Below are positions 10,769 to 23,871 of a stretch of 64,000 nucleotides of DNA, one piece after another (within the stretch, counting starts at the first letter, position 1; every line of letters begins with the position of its first letter). Origin of the DNA: Mucor racemosus (Eukaryota; Mucoromycota; Mucoromycetes; Mucorales; Mucoraceae); assembly GCA_027405735.1 (NCBI GenBank), contig JAPEHQ010000022.1, positions 248,001 to 312,000 on the forward strand. The letters are read 5' to 3'. The translations under genes and the position numbers were made by a program. The notes beneath the pieces are model-generated. The model ran no database searches and was not told the DNA's origin. It saw only the letters and a list, made by a program, of their open reading frames with translations.

Positions 10769-13700
10769 CTACCAAATAACTTTTCCCCATTGTAATGGGC
10801 CTATTGACCATATACCAGAATTTTCATCTAATATCTTTACAAACACATTCACCCAGGCTTCTCTTTTCATTTTTGGTAACATTTCACGAGTTTTTGTTTT
10901 TGGTAGACTTAATAATCCTGTATAAGTGAAATATGAGTTTCGAACATTTGCAATATAGACAGTTGGGGGTTGTATTAATATAGACTAAGGTAAATATTTA
11001 GTAGCTGTTATCTTGAATTGATGAAATTTGTATTGTACCTGATTATTGTCTGCTTGAAGCATTTGCGCTGGTTCTGAAAAAATCATGTTGACACCAATTC
11101 GATCATCCAAATGCAGTATTTTCTCTTTGGTAACGAAGCATACAATCACCGCTTTTTTTATCTTTTTCTCCAGTTCTATTATAGAAACAAATTAAGTCTT
11201 AAACCCACTTCAATTCTGTTTATAAAAGCTTACGTTTGACATGTTGATTGACCTGAACAAGCCCTTCGAATTTAATAACAAGATCCTCATTAGATTGTAA
11301 TGTGATTGGCTTCTGCTCGCTCAACATTGGCTCTGTTGCTAGTTGAATATTTACATTTTTTCGACTCTTGAAGAAAGACCTAGGCAAGATCAAAGGCTCA
11401 GCTAATATAGCATTTAATATTTGTTTTAAATCTTGCTCACATGTCTAATAAGTAAATTAAATTTGATAAATTCAGATACGGACGTTTCGACCCTTACCAA
11501 TTTTCGATCAGGACCTTCTAGATGAGCTAATTCTTCCCATGCTGTCACTCTTTTCAAGAATTCTTTAGACTGATGCATCATATATCCTGTTGTATCTATA
11601 AGTCGATGGGGTGCTTCTGTTTCTTGTTCAGTAATCAAAGGTATCAGAGAAGGATCCACACAAAAGAACATTTGATCTGATCCCATAAATGTACGAGCAG
11701 CCTGCTCACATACCAAAGCACACACTTTATAAGACTCTATAACGTCCAATACCTCCTTATCAATGCCAAACTGTGATTGTGCAATAAAATCGTATCGAAA
11801 AGCAATTTTACGAAACATGACAGCGCATGATTGCATTTGTCGTGCTTGCTTTCTTGTATTTTTAGTAGCAAGTATAGCTTTAGTATGTTCTACAGCTTGT
11901 ACGAATTCCATTCTTAATTGAATAAACCATATTTGGTCTGATCGAGGTTGATCAAATGATCGTAAAGCCTAAACATTTACAAGTAAATAGCTGATCAATA
12001 ATTTCAATTTTTTTTTTTTTTTTTTTTTTGCATTTACCTTGAGTTCAAGTATCGATTTTATATAGAGGTTTGGAGAAGATTCTTTGTTGGATAAATTATG
12101 CTCTGCCCAAGCTAGAGAAGAAAGCGCATTCAACCAACAGTAACTTGCTTCCGTTTCCACTTGTTTACGCAAATCCTTCATGATCAAATACATCAATTCA
12201 TACCATCGACAAGAGCCTGCTTCCATGCCAATGAGATATAAATTCCATCCATTTTTCGAGTAAGATTCTGTGCGATCATCCCAATTTCCGAATTGGTGCA
12301 AAAGTTGTATTAATTTTGCTGTAATTTTATGATCACTTTCTGTAGTTCTGAATAATAATCGAATCAAATTGACATAAACAGATGGCCTCTTTATCCTCTT
12401 TTGTAGTTCCTCGATCGCTTCATTTGGAAACCATTGTGATACTTGTCTACATTTTTTGGATAGTGTTGATAAGTAAGGTAATAAAACAGCAGCAGTGTCA
12501 TCTGTTTGTGAAATATGCGTTAACTGTATAGCAAAATTAATCCATATTTTAATATTTACCATCTGCGTCTGTTAATAAAGTATATGTATTTCTAAACGTT
12601 GAATCGCAATCCCAATCCTCTAGTAACAAACAGAAGCTAGCTTTGATTTTTAGCAATTCCCGTAACTACAAAATTTGTGTTAATATATAGTATCCTGGTA
12701 TAGAGCACCCAATACTTGCTTTAAATCTATTCGATTGATTTATTTGCTTCTCCTGACTAATCAACTTTAAATCAACCTGCGTAATTGTCTCTGCTACCCT
12801 ATGACCCAATGCTTTTAATGTTGGTAAAACTGGAATATCTACATCCATTGCGTTCTCATCTACTGGTTTTTGTGACAATGCAATTTTTAGGATACTGTAT
12901 AAAAGTCTTGCGCTGGATATCATGTTGGTATAATGTTGTTGCACAATGGAGTCATTCATAATTTTCTCACATTCCTCTATATAACTCATGAATGTTGTCA
13001 ATGTTGAATCATTAATAATCTTGACGATTAGTTTTCTATGCGTTTCAATTAGTGTTTGTGCACATTGCATGGCTTTTTGTTGAATGCGTCTATGTTTTGT
13101 TGTAACAATCATTTGCAGTAATCGAAGAATATGTGTTTCATCAAACATTATGTCGTTTTTTCCAAGTAAAACAAGATCGTATAGTACATTATAACAGATA
13201 TCCTCTCTTTGATCATTCAAAGCATAATCTAACAATCGATTGATCTAAATATATAGACTGTTAATATCAAACTTTTACCCATTTTAAGACGCTAATCTTT
13301 ACTTGTTCTTTGCGATCAATGACAGCTTCACTAAGCAATAGAGTCAATGTTCTCAATGTAACAATTACTAGTTTACTATCTGTATTTGGATCTTGTAATA
13401 GTACTAAACATGTCAACTTTGCTTGTCTTGCCATACCAATATCTTGATGCATATGTCGAAATATTTTAACCAATCTCAATTTAATATCAAATGGTGTTTG
13501 TTTATCTAATTACTAGATTATTAATTTGATACAGCTAAATAATGATACAAAATATTCATACCTTGAAGTTTATCTACCACTTTGGAGAAAATTACAGATG
13601 GAAATCGATTTGACCTGGCACAGATCTGATCACCAGCCCATATTGCTGCCTCTAATTCATTTCTATCTGTTGCTAATTCTAATCGTTGTATAATACTATA

Positions 13701-14297
13701 TATAAATTAGTATATTACAAAAGAGTCGTCAATATGACAGCTTACGCAAATTGAACATCTAATTTCTCTGCAATAATCATTGACATGCAACCCAACACAC
13801 TAAAAATAACGAATCAATAGTGCATTAATATTCGACATTTACGAAAAGTTTAATAATAAGTACATACCGAAGTGCAATTGATCGAGCAATTGGATCATTA
13901 GAGCCTAAGATTGGTAAAATACGTCTCACTGTTTCTTCGATATTGATAACTTTTGTCAAGTGAAGGTCTGACGCATCTTTAAACACCTTGTAGACATAAT
14001 ATTTGACACTGTTGTTACTACAACAACAAGTAAATTAGTAATTGTATGAAAAATCAATGAATATTATCTCTATTACTGTAGTCGAAACCAATCAGCTAGT
14101 TTCAGAATGGCAGCATTAATCACAACAGGATAAGGGTATTGCTCAAACATATGAATGAAGCCTGTAAGTGCTTGTATTTGAGAACCTTGAATACTCAAAG
14201 TTGCTGCTCGTGCTTTTTTATTGAATTGTTTTTCGAGTTCCAGCAAAGCTTTGTGCCCATCAGATTGATCTCGAGCAGTTGCATAACTATCTTCCAT
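10769..14297 (-). CDS. INTS7: Integrator complex subunit 7 homolog
   Basis: Twelve exons join in frame to 971 residues (human INTS7 has 962): 14297-14077, 14017-13868, 13799-13746, 13695-13562, 13505-13279, 13244-12720, 12665-12560, 12501-12038, 11968-11498, 11444-11234, 11175-11039 and 10984-10769. Order and motifs follow INTS7: an N-terminal ALLELEK..FEQYPYPVVINAAILKLADWFR block, NDPIARSIALRVLGCMS, LRLVKIFRHMHQD, and an alpha-helical repeat body. INTS7 belongs to the nuclear Integrator complex, which cleaves nascent RNA polymerase II transcripts such as snRNA precursors. Two introns are odd: 12719-12666 begins GC (GCAAGT) instead of GT, and 13278-13245 is only 34 nt. A run of about 23 T (plus strand) lies in the intron 12037-11969. 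The assignment rests on motif recognition and exact frame closure. Confidence 0.85.
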
Positions 14298-15909
14298 ATT
14301 TTTATTTATTTTTTGTTGTGATTAAAGACAGGTTATATGATAATTGAAAGCTGTATTATGAGCGCGACATGCTTAAAATTTCTGCAGTTTTAGTGCTCCG
14401 TCATTGCCATCCAAATTACCTGCAACCTGCAAACTGTAGCCCATAATCCATAAGACTCAGACAAAATGTTGATTCGTCTCAAAAAAAGAATACCGTTGTC
14501 CAAAATGTTTTTGCACACAATCTAATCGAGGCAGCGCGTGCATACACGTTTATAGCTATCCTTCATTTCCTTGCTCTTAAGGGTCTCTAGTTGCCAACCA
14601 ATATTCAAGTCAAACAAGAATGTTTGCCTAATAATGGATCAATATATGCGTTGGACGATTCTATAATAAATCCGCCAGGAAACCGGGTTTTCAACCAAGT
14701 AATTGTAGAGCCCATTTCACTGGGATCATAAACATTATACTCTTTATGAGAGTGTATGCATGCCTGTGCTCGTATTAAGATGAATAAAGCGGTTTATAGC
14801 ATCTGTTGAGCAGCCACCCATTTGAGTACCTGATTTTTAGGTGCTTGATTTTTCCCAACGCTCGAAATTATGATACTTCCGTTTTAAAGAATTTTCATAC
14901 TACATTTATTAACTATAAACAGCCAAATCTAATTATTGATTGCTTATGTGCATAATAGCTAGTTTGTAGCATTATGTTTATTATAAATGTTATACTATTA
15001 TTATGACACTTAATTTAAAGGAAATCGTAAACTATAAAAAATTGCCGAAAAATGTCCGGAGGTCCGCCCTGTCCGGTGAAAACGGAAAGTGAAAAAAGGT
15101 CAATATTGTCGATTCCCTAAAAACAATTGGCGATTCTCCAAAAATGGTTGGCGATTACAAACCGATAATATCGACCGGTCTGACTGTACCAAGGAACCTC
15201 GTTAAATTATTGCTATTTGTGTAACTTCCTGAGCATGATTTTATTTTTTGCGTAATATAAATATAATGCGTATTACCATCATTTGTACCTTGATAATTTA
15301 AAATTAAGTGAATTGGCATTGCTAAACAGTTGTGATTTGTTTATTTGTTTATTTTACAAATGGTGCAAAGCGCACTAGTTTACTGTATTTTAAACATAAA
15401 CAGTTCGGAGATCTGTTGTAAAAACAATATAATTATAGATTTACGCAAAGCTTAATTATATGTTTTTTTTACGATTGTCAGTCAGCTCCTTTTGTATAAT
15501 AAATCCATGTATGATGCTTAAATTATATATATATATATATATATATATAATACGTTTATCAAGTAGATTTAGATATATTCAGTATCTTTGTACTGGACTA
15601 ATTTACGTATCTGTATATTCTCCTTCAAATTGAAACGATCTACATTGTATTTATTGATATAGTTTTCTACTTTGTCACACTTGAAGTATGCTTATATATA
15701 TAATCTCATTATCTTTCAACTCCTAAGCCCAATAAAAAGATATCCCTTTCTCTCTGGTTTTTTCTTTTTTTTTCCTTTTCTTTTCCATCTATTATACACA
15801 CTCTCTCTCTTTGTTATATACTTTCCCATCCCCTCTTTACACACTCTTTTTCTATAAAATCTCGACCCCTGAATTTCAAATTGGGGGTGTTCTAAAATAA
15901 TCAAACGAC
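14298..15909. other. Divergent intergenic region between INTS7 and GT71 genes
   Basis: No gene seen. It contains an AT dinucleotide run at about 15524-15549 and a pyrimidine-rich leader (15750-15850) in front of the GT71 start. The part at 15045-15190 resembles a decayed Tc1/pogo-type transposon end (TCCGGTG and a CTGACTGTA terminus), but no partner end was found. Confidence 0.4.
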
Positions 15910-17679
15910 ATGAAACCACAAATCAATAGTCGACTTGTTCGACTTGTATCTATTATTTTAGTTATATTCTGTCTATGCTTTTTATTCAGCTACTTACTAG
16001 ACCTTGAACAACAAAATACACTTCGTAAAGAGCAAGAAGATGAAGCAGCTCGAATTGTATTAAAAGAAGAAATGGAACAAGAAAAGAAATTGCTACTAGA
16101 ATTAGCTATTAAAAAAGAGAATGAGCGTCTTCAAAAGATTTTAGATAGCAGAGCCGTCATTGAACCTGGTAAGTCAAAAAAAATGTAACATGTTTAATAT
16201 CTTTATCTGATCGTTTTTGCTTCTCTAAATTCTTTTTCTTTTTTTTTTAAAAAAAAAAAAGACCTGGCTTTGGAAAATACCAATCAAGATTTGTTTAATA
16301 AATATTATATCGCTGTTCCAACGCCTGTAGAACCATGGACAGGTAAATAATTCAATATATAAAGTGTGTAACCAACTCATTAATATAGAAAATCAATAGA
16401 CGATACAATGCAACTCTTAAAATCTCCTTTGGGTCAACAAATTAAGGCTGATTTATTAACTGTACCTGAAAGTATGCCTGAATTTAAGACATTAACAACT
16501 CAGGAACGAGTTTGGAAATCCTTGTTTCAGTATTTTGATCCTATCTTGGCAGAAGGTAAAGTAGATGTCCGTCAAGACCCGTATTACAAGGACACGTGGA
16601 ACTTGTATAATCAAATGGAAGAACTCATCTTCCCTTGGATTCGACCTTATTGGAAGAATATCTTTGAAATCAATTACAAAACAGAACCTACTCAAGGCAT
16701 TGTCATGTGTGTAGGAAACGGACAATTCAAGCATGCTGCTACTTCTGTACATGCTATTCGAGAAATTTTGAAATCAGATATTCCTATCGAAATCTTTTAC
16801 ATTGATCAAAATGACCTTTCACAAGAAAAGAAGGATTACTTTAATTCGATTCCCAATGTCAAAACTCAGGATATTTCAAAGCGTATCAACAACTATTACA
16901 CTCGTTTTGGTGGCTGGTCTGTTAAACCCTATGCTATCTTGGCCAGTACTTTCTCCGAGGTCATTTTGATGGACGCCGATGTATTCATGTTTCAAAAGCC
17001 CGAAACCTTTTTCAAAGATGAAGGTTACAAAAAGACAGGTGCATTATTCTTTTTAGATCGTACCTTGTTCAATAACTATCAAGAAGGTCGTAAATGGCTT
17101 AAATCTTTCTTGCCTACTTATAGTACTTATTTCAAGCAATCAAGATGGTGGAAAACTACATCAACTCATGAACAAGAGTCTGGTATTGTTGTTATTGACA
17201 AGAAAAAGGCATTGTTTGGTTTGTTGGCTACATGTAAGATGAATGATAAGCAAGAAAGAGACAGAGTTTCTTATAGACACTCTCATGGTGATAAGGAAAC
17301 ATTTTGGATTGGTTTTGAGATGATCCAAGCACCTTATGCATTTGTTAAATCTTACGGTGCAGTAATTGGTGGATTAGGAGATGCAGGTGCAGCAGGCACT
17401 GTCTGTGGTAACCAACTTCATTTGGATACAAACAATAGACCTTGGTGGTGGAATGGTGGAGTTTTGAGAGACAAGAACAAGTGGGAAAATAGATATTTGA
17501 AATTTACACATTTTGCTCAAGGTGAAGATTGGGAATTCGGTACTTCTTGTATTAGAGAAACAGACAAAATCAGTGAGTTGAATCAAGAAGAAAGAGCGTT
17601 TGGAGCACAGCTGATTGCGATGGATAAAAAGCGTAAAAAGGAGCAAGAAGGTGGTAATTTAGCTGAAGATGACGAATAA
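15910..17679 (+). CDS. GT71 alpha-1,3-mannosyltransferase-like protein (MNN1 family)
   Basis: Three exons give 539 residues: 15910-16168, 16262-16342 and 16400-17679. The acceptor at 16399 was chosen because the nearer AG (16388) would bring in a stop. The protein is type II: a short basic N-terminus, one membrane segment at about residues 12-31, then a charged coiled stem (residues 32-85). The catalytic region resembles the fungal Mannosyl_trans3 (GT71) domain, with a DxD-type metal-binding motif D-A-D at about residues 305-307 (VILMDADVFMF) and the WWWNGG block near the C-terminus. It should transfer mannose to N- or O-linked glycans in the Golgi lumen. Linkage specificity cannot be read from the sequence. 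It is convergent with a GT15 gene, with only 63 nt, rich in TA repeats, between stops. Confidence 0.85.
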
Positions 17680-17742
17680 ATAAATAAATAAATATATATA
17701 TATATATATATACATAATATTACAAAACAAATCTATATTTTA

Positions 17743-18465
17743 TTAATAAAATTTCAAACAACTGTAACCATTAAAATCAAAGTTTTCTTCTGGTCGACAT
17801 GTACATTTTGAATATAATGATTTTTCACTTGGACAGTGAGTGAAATAATTTGCTACACGGTAGCCGATATTATCCCAAAAATGAATATCATCTTTGGTTA
17901 GGAATAGTGTTGCACCTAATGATTGAATAATTGGATCACCCCATCTCTCATAGAAAATACCATTTGATGTATCCAAATAATTAAAGAATGATTGATATTT
18001 TTCTCCTCTATAAAAGCTTACATCTGCAATCTATAAAACACACGGTTACACACATGTCTCTCTCTCTCTCTCTCTTTCTCGTACCTGAAAATTATTCCAT
18101 AAATGACATCCATTAAACATGTTGTTTTCATCCAAAATGAAATGCCAGAGAGTTTTTGGGTCGCCTGAAGGTTGAATCCAATAAGAATGCTTGGAAGCAT
18201 AATCCAATGCAGTTTGAAATAATGTTGGAATGGTCTCTCTATATTCATATAATGCCATTGAAAATGATGTTGTCTTTTTGTTTTCAAACATGAATTGAAA
18301 TGGATCTTCTTCCATGGGACAAATATACTCGGTACCAGCTTCGAATCTCCAACTGTAATCTATTTCTTGCATAAGAGGATGTCTATACCCAGAAATTAGT
18401 AAAAAAAGAAAAAAAAAGGAGTGATACTATATAATAAAGGGGAAGGGGAGGGTAGCAGGAGGAGG

Positions 18466-18512
<47 letters not shown>

Positions 18513-19131
18513 AAACAATATTATACCTGTAAATGGTACCTGCCATAAATCTCGATTGAAACCGATAATCTTCACTATCACCAAACATGGTGTTATTCAA
18601 AGCAATTCGAGCCTCTTCAGCCCTCTTTAAATCAGTACTTGGTTCATAACCATACAAATCACTTCCAACTTTTTCAAAGCGCATAGTAGCTTCACCAGCC
18701 AAAGAACTTGCCAATTCTCTAAATTCATCATTCAAATCTTGGTCAGAGAAAATAATATAAGGATAATGATGATGCTTATTGAATTGATCCTCGAGATTGC
18801 GAACAGTAAAACGAAGCTTTGATAGAGAAGCTTTATCGTTTTTTACAAATGTAATAAAAGCAGCCTTGAATCGAGTGTGAGGGTATCTCAAGGTCTCTGG
18901 ATTTTCATGTTGATAAAAGGAACCGTAATGGAAATAATCATCTGGGAAACTTATGCGCTGTGGTTTTTCGATTGTAGTTGTGGCCGGTGATGGTTTTGTG
19001 ATTATTCCATTGTTGCTCGTATTTTTGAAATGATTTTGATAATAAAATGACTGTGTAAACAAATACACACTGGTTAACAAAACAATGGAAATCCCAACGA
19101 CTCTTATTGCTGTCTTATTAACATTTAACAT
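17743..19131 (-). CDS. GT15 alpha-1,2-mannosyltransferase (KRE2/MNT1 family)
   Basis: Three exons give 396 residues: 19131-18527, 18382-18085 and 18030-17743. An N-terminal signal anchor lies at about residues 8-28. Family motifs follow in order: AAFITFVKND..SLSKLRFTVRNLED, YRFQSRFMAGTIYRHPLM, WRFEAGTEY, LWNNFQIADVSFYRG, GIFYERWGDPIIQSLG and DIHFWDNIGYR. GT15 enzymes add alpha-1,2-mannose to O-linked and some N-linked glycans in the Golgi using GDP-mannose and Mn2+; the YERWGD block belongs to the active-site region. Length is close to that of yeast Kre2p. Intron 1 (144 nt) holds a 42-base homopolymer A (plus strand, 18469-18510), and intron 2 a CT/GA run. Its convergent neighbour is another mannosyltransferase, so a shared glycosylation pathway is likely. 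Confidence 0.9.
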
Positions 19132-20404
19132 TTTTATATTTTGTTGAGCAAAAAAAAAAAAAAAGAATAGAAAAGAAAGACAAGCACAAAAAAAAAAGGT
19201 TATTTATAAACATTTTAATCGGGGTTTCCTTGGTTTTTTGGCTCAACATTGCAAACATCAAGCACATTTTCACTATAGATATCCAATTGTTAAATGTTAC
19301 TGTAGATCTCTTTGGTGATTTTTCATTATATACCGAAAATTTATTTTGTGCAACCATCTTTTTTACAAACCAAGATATTTTAACATCAAAATATAAAAGG
19401 TACATATTGCAATATCGCAACGAGTATCATGACAAAGAGAAATATCATTTTAAGACCCAATTTTAATTAATATTAAAAAAACTCTATTACTTTTTTGATG
19501 ATTAAACTATGGGATATGAATTATATATACATCTTGTTACTGTGGCTATAAATACTTACTAAATTAGAAATAGAATCCCGTCAATTGTGTGCAAGTACCA
19601 CCTCAAATTTTAGTTGTATAACCTGGTAAATTGGCAAACTTCTTCTTTAAAGGAACCTCGAGGCGACAGTAGCGGTCTTGATATGCACATTTAGTCCAAA
19701 ACCAAGCAAATAGCTATAAGCACTACATAAGCAATGAACAGAGCAGTTCTTAACTGGACTCATGTACACTTTTTAATATGATTTGGCCGTGTATTAACAA
19801 GAATGAAGTTACAAATTCAAGAATTGTAATTGAAATTACTGAGCAGTATGCCATATTTTTTTTGTAATGATTAATTAACATTAAAAGGCTGAACACCACC
19901 AAGTCAGAATTCGTGCTGAAAAACAGTACAATTGTGTTTTGATTGTACCAGATGAATAATAATAAAGTGTCAGTTTGAAACCTTTGCTTGTGATCTAAGC
20001 TTAGTAGCGGAGACGTTGTTATCACTACTTTCTAATAATAATACTAATACATCAAAATGATAAATTGCATGCAAACGACATTAATTGGATGGGGATATTG
20101 TAGCATTTAATGCTACGATTAACATTTTCTCATGATATTGTCATGATCTGTAATTTTGGACTAAGAACAAACGTGGATAATATGCTTATAGATATTATTC
20201 TTGTTATTATAAATTGGTGATCACTGGATTGATGAAGATTGGTGTTCTTATTTGTAAATTAGATATTTATTAGTAAATAAATAAAAGTAAAGGGAGTGTA
20301 ACAAGAAAGATAAATCTACAAGGGATCATATAATGGTTTCCTTGTAGCATTTATATAAGGAATGATGCACAGTTTTGCATGAATGAAACTGAAATATTTG
20401 ACTC
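19132..20404. other. Intergenic, upstream of the GT15 gene
   Basis: AT-rich. Two A-runs lie just upstream of the GT15 start. No gene, RNA or recognisable element was seen in about 1.2 kb. Confidence 0.4.
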
Positions 20405-21478
20405 ATTACACGTGTCCTCTTTTCTATAGCCAAACTCGCACTAAAAGCTTTTCAGAATATAATTTAGACACTGCTAAACAGGTATGAATTGGTTGCATTA
20501 TGTTACTTATTCTTAAATGTGCATGATATCTCACGAAAGACTGAAGATCAGGTAAAACTTGCTGCTTTCTCCTTAAAAACTGGATTTTATTTTGCATGCC
20601 TACTCAACTTTACTTTTTACTAAATAACACCCGGAAAAAATTATATGACAATGTACCTGAGATGTTCAACTTTGATCCAAAAATAAGTATCAAGAAATAT
20701 CCTATTTTTTTGCAGTTGATATAACGTTTTTCAGTGCTAATGTTTCAGATTCTTACAGGTTTTTCACCGCTAAAAATTGAAAACTTCGAGGCTTCATATC
20801 TCTACGAAACATTAAGCTATGCGAACACTTTTTTATAATGAAACTTACATGTTTTAAAGCATTCTACAACATATTTTAGTTTAAAAAAATTCTGAGCACT
20901 TTTATTTTTTTTTCATTTTTTTGACATTTTTCTAGTAGATTTCAAAATATTCGTTATATTGAGCAGTAACTTTTTTTTCACGCATGTCATTGAGCTCGTT
21001 AAGCTCTCTTGGACCCAATTTAGTTTTTTTCAAAACATTGATTTTTCGTAAATATATCCTCAAAAATGCGTATAAAAGATACCTTCAGCTCTAGCGTCCC
21101 TTTTTCATGCCCTCATCCGAAATTCTGAATCTGAAAAAAATTTGGACAAAAATCTTGTTTTCTCTACGAAAAATGCAACTAAAAGAATTTACAATAGCTC
21201 GATCGATAGATAATGTTTTTGCGCATCATCTTAATTAATTATATTTTAAATATGTTTATAAAAAGTGGTGTAAATCTTCAAAAAACCTCCAAAATTTCAG
21301 TTGTATTTTTCGCACAATTTATTGTGGAATGTTTATCTAATTTTTATTTCGATGAATGACGAATCCAAAATTGTACAAAAACTATTTAATACGTTAGGTT
21401 GCGTTACTTTGTAGTTTGTGAATTATTAAAAGATTTTGTTTTTTTCCATCGTTTTCCATTTATTTTGTCAAATCAATT
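20405..21478 (-). repeat. Dispersed repeat R2, copy II
   Basis: Same family as 7870-9130, inverted relative to it. Landmarks are GACACTGCTAAA at 20468, the TTTTTTTGACATTTTT stretch at about 20917, and CTCTACGAAAAATGCAAC near 21162. More diverged than copies III and IV. Its right end abuts R1 copy II. Confidence 0.65.
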
Positions 21479-22341
21479 TACTAAAGTATGTCAATCATAA
21501 TATAATTAATAACGAAGATAATTTGAATGTTTTAAAGCAGGTGTGAGTTACTCTGATTCAACAGAATTGCCTTATTGACAAGATATATCAATTTAAAATT
21601 TCGGGCTTGAAAGAGTCCTGTCCATGTTCTTCTGTTTGGCAACACTAAAAGTATTTATGCTTCTGAAAATTTCTGTTTGCAACACAAAAAATCGACTGAT
21701 TTAGGATTATTTTTCTTTCTTCTTCCCCACTCTTTCCTTAGCTCTTTTATTTATGTTTAAAACTACAACAAAAAGACTAATATTTTTTATAAACTGAAAT
21801 CAAGTAGCAGTTACAAGTATATGTTTCTCCTATTGTTTATTTGGAGATAAATTATTAACTGTTAATATTAGGGCACGTTATAATATTTTTCTCGAACGAA
21901 AAAAGCATCCAAGACTAGTTAGTCATTTTATTCCATCATATACGTCATAATCAATGCTTTTTTGATCGAAAGTCGATATCTACCAGCAGAAAAATTGGTG
22001 ATTATAAAAGTATGTATATTATTGATTTGATTTGAATGAATGAATAAACGCTTATTAATCTATTTAGTTTCTAAAGAATGTTTGTTTCTATTTAGTGGCC
22101 AACAGCCAAGACAATAAAAACTAGATGCTGTCTTGTATACCACTACCAATCATGAAAGGTATACTATAATGATCACTCGTTAATTAATTTTACCAATAAA
22201 TCAATTTTTATAATAGGTCAAAAGTAAAGGTGTATTCATGTCAAAACGCTTGAAACAATTCAGTTATACTAATTTAAATGGTTTATTATCTCTTGCTTTT
22301 TCAATTGCTATATTTGATTTTGATATTATTTCGTTTATACT

Positions 22342-22828
22342 TAGTGATATTAAACGAGCCGAGCTTTTTTTATGCAGCCGAGCTTTTCTCAAGGCTCGTT
22401 AAAGTTAGACGAGCTTACAAAAACGCTCGTTCAACCTCGACGAGCTTTTTTTTGCGCGTGACTAGAGCTCGTTTACCCCAAACGAGCTTTTTTATGCAGC
22501 GACTAAAACTCATCATCTCAATGCGAGCTTTATTTTACCTTTCCAGTGACAAATATCTAAAGTAAAGCAAACTTATGAATGTCAATTGACAATTATCTAA
22601 AGTAATAATGTCATAGCATTTACTAATTATTATTTAAATTTGAACTTTTTGAAAAGAAGTCAAAAGCTCGTCTTTCTCAAACGAGCTTTTTAAAAAAAAG
22701 TCAAAAACTCGTCTTTGTCAAACGAGCTTTTATTAAAGCTCGGCTCGAGCTCGAGTGATACAAAGCTCGGCTCGTTGTGGCGAGCTTTGGTCAAGCTCGT
22801 CCTAGGCTCGGCTCGTCTTTTATACTTA
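22342..22828. mobile_element. hAT-like non-autonomous element, 487 bp
   Basis: Flanked by a perfect 8-bp duplication TTTATACT (22334-22341 and 22829-22836). The empty site is preserved in R1 copy III near 26415. Terminal inverted sequences are imperfect at the tips but share ACGAGCCGAGC just inside both ends. The interior carries many copies of ACGAGCTTTT / CTCGTTT-type motifs in both orientations, like the subterminal repeats bound by hAT transposases. No coding sequence. Confidence 0.75.
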
Positions 22829-23871
22829 TTTATACTGCTAATCACCTTGTTCGTCCATTAGAGTTAACTCACCATCCTTGATTAGCGAATTTATAATAAC
22901 GGTCCATTATTAACTCATCATGGTGTGCAAAGTTATTAAAAGGGGTCGTCTAATCCCGAATTCATCTGATTCAAATTCTGATGTTAAACTAGCATCAAAT
23001 TAGCTGTGTTGACTCGCAATAAAGCAAGGTGTTTTATCGAGTACGACGTTGGCGTTCAATGTATTTCAGTTAAATTGAACAGATAAAGATATGGTGGTTT
23101 ATGTAGAGATCTATGGATATGAGAAACAGCTCCGATCTACAGTATGGAGACACAAAATAATCCAAATTGTGATGCTTCGTCCACCTGTGCGAGATTTTTT
23201 TGTAGCGATATCTGGTAGTTCAAGTGTAATTTAGGCATTTAATTCTCAAATGTATCGAATCAAGATAAAGTTGGTTGATTGATGATATAACGGATAATGA
23301 ATTCAATGTCATTTATTGAATAGGCGAATGTAAATGTATAAAGCAAAGCTTACTTTTGAATAGAAGTACTAATTATTCTCATTAACATCAATAGCCTCAA
23401 AAAGCATAGTTAAATGCAATTATTGCTACTAAATTGTATAATTTGATATACAGAAAATTCTTGAAGCACTTATTTTTTTGTTGGCAATAATTCTACAAAT
23501 CATCGTTCAATATGACTGAATATTAATGAATTAGAGAAAATACAATTGGTAAAAAACTGACACCCAATGTACATCGCGGCCAAGATATATAAAAGCTGTA
23601 TTTATTGTGTGATGAAAATTGCAGCATTTTGATGTATAAAAATTATAGAACCAAGATGTTGTGTTTGCCTCATGATTTTGAAAGCGGTTTAAAAGAATAC
23701 TTTATCAAACTTACTTAGATGTTAAATACTCATCATATGCTATTAGTATTATATTTTTTTATTATTTAATTGCTTTATTATTAAAAATTAAGTTTTTCAG
23801 AGCTTATAACAATGACAGTTCGATGTTTCTGATTTTAGATTGACATTTATCATAAGGTGGACTGATGATAC

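Noticed and set aside
19118..19466. Frames of 78-100 codons on both strands upstream of the GT15 gene
   Set aside because: Random AT-rich composition overlapping the promoter region. No domain, no supporting splice structure.
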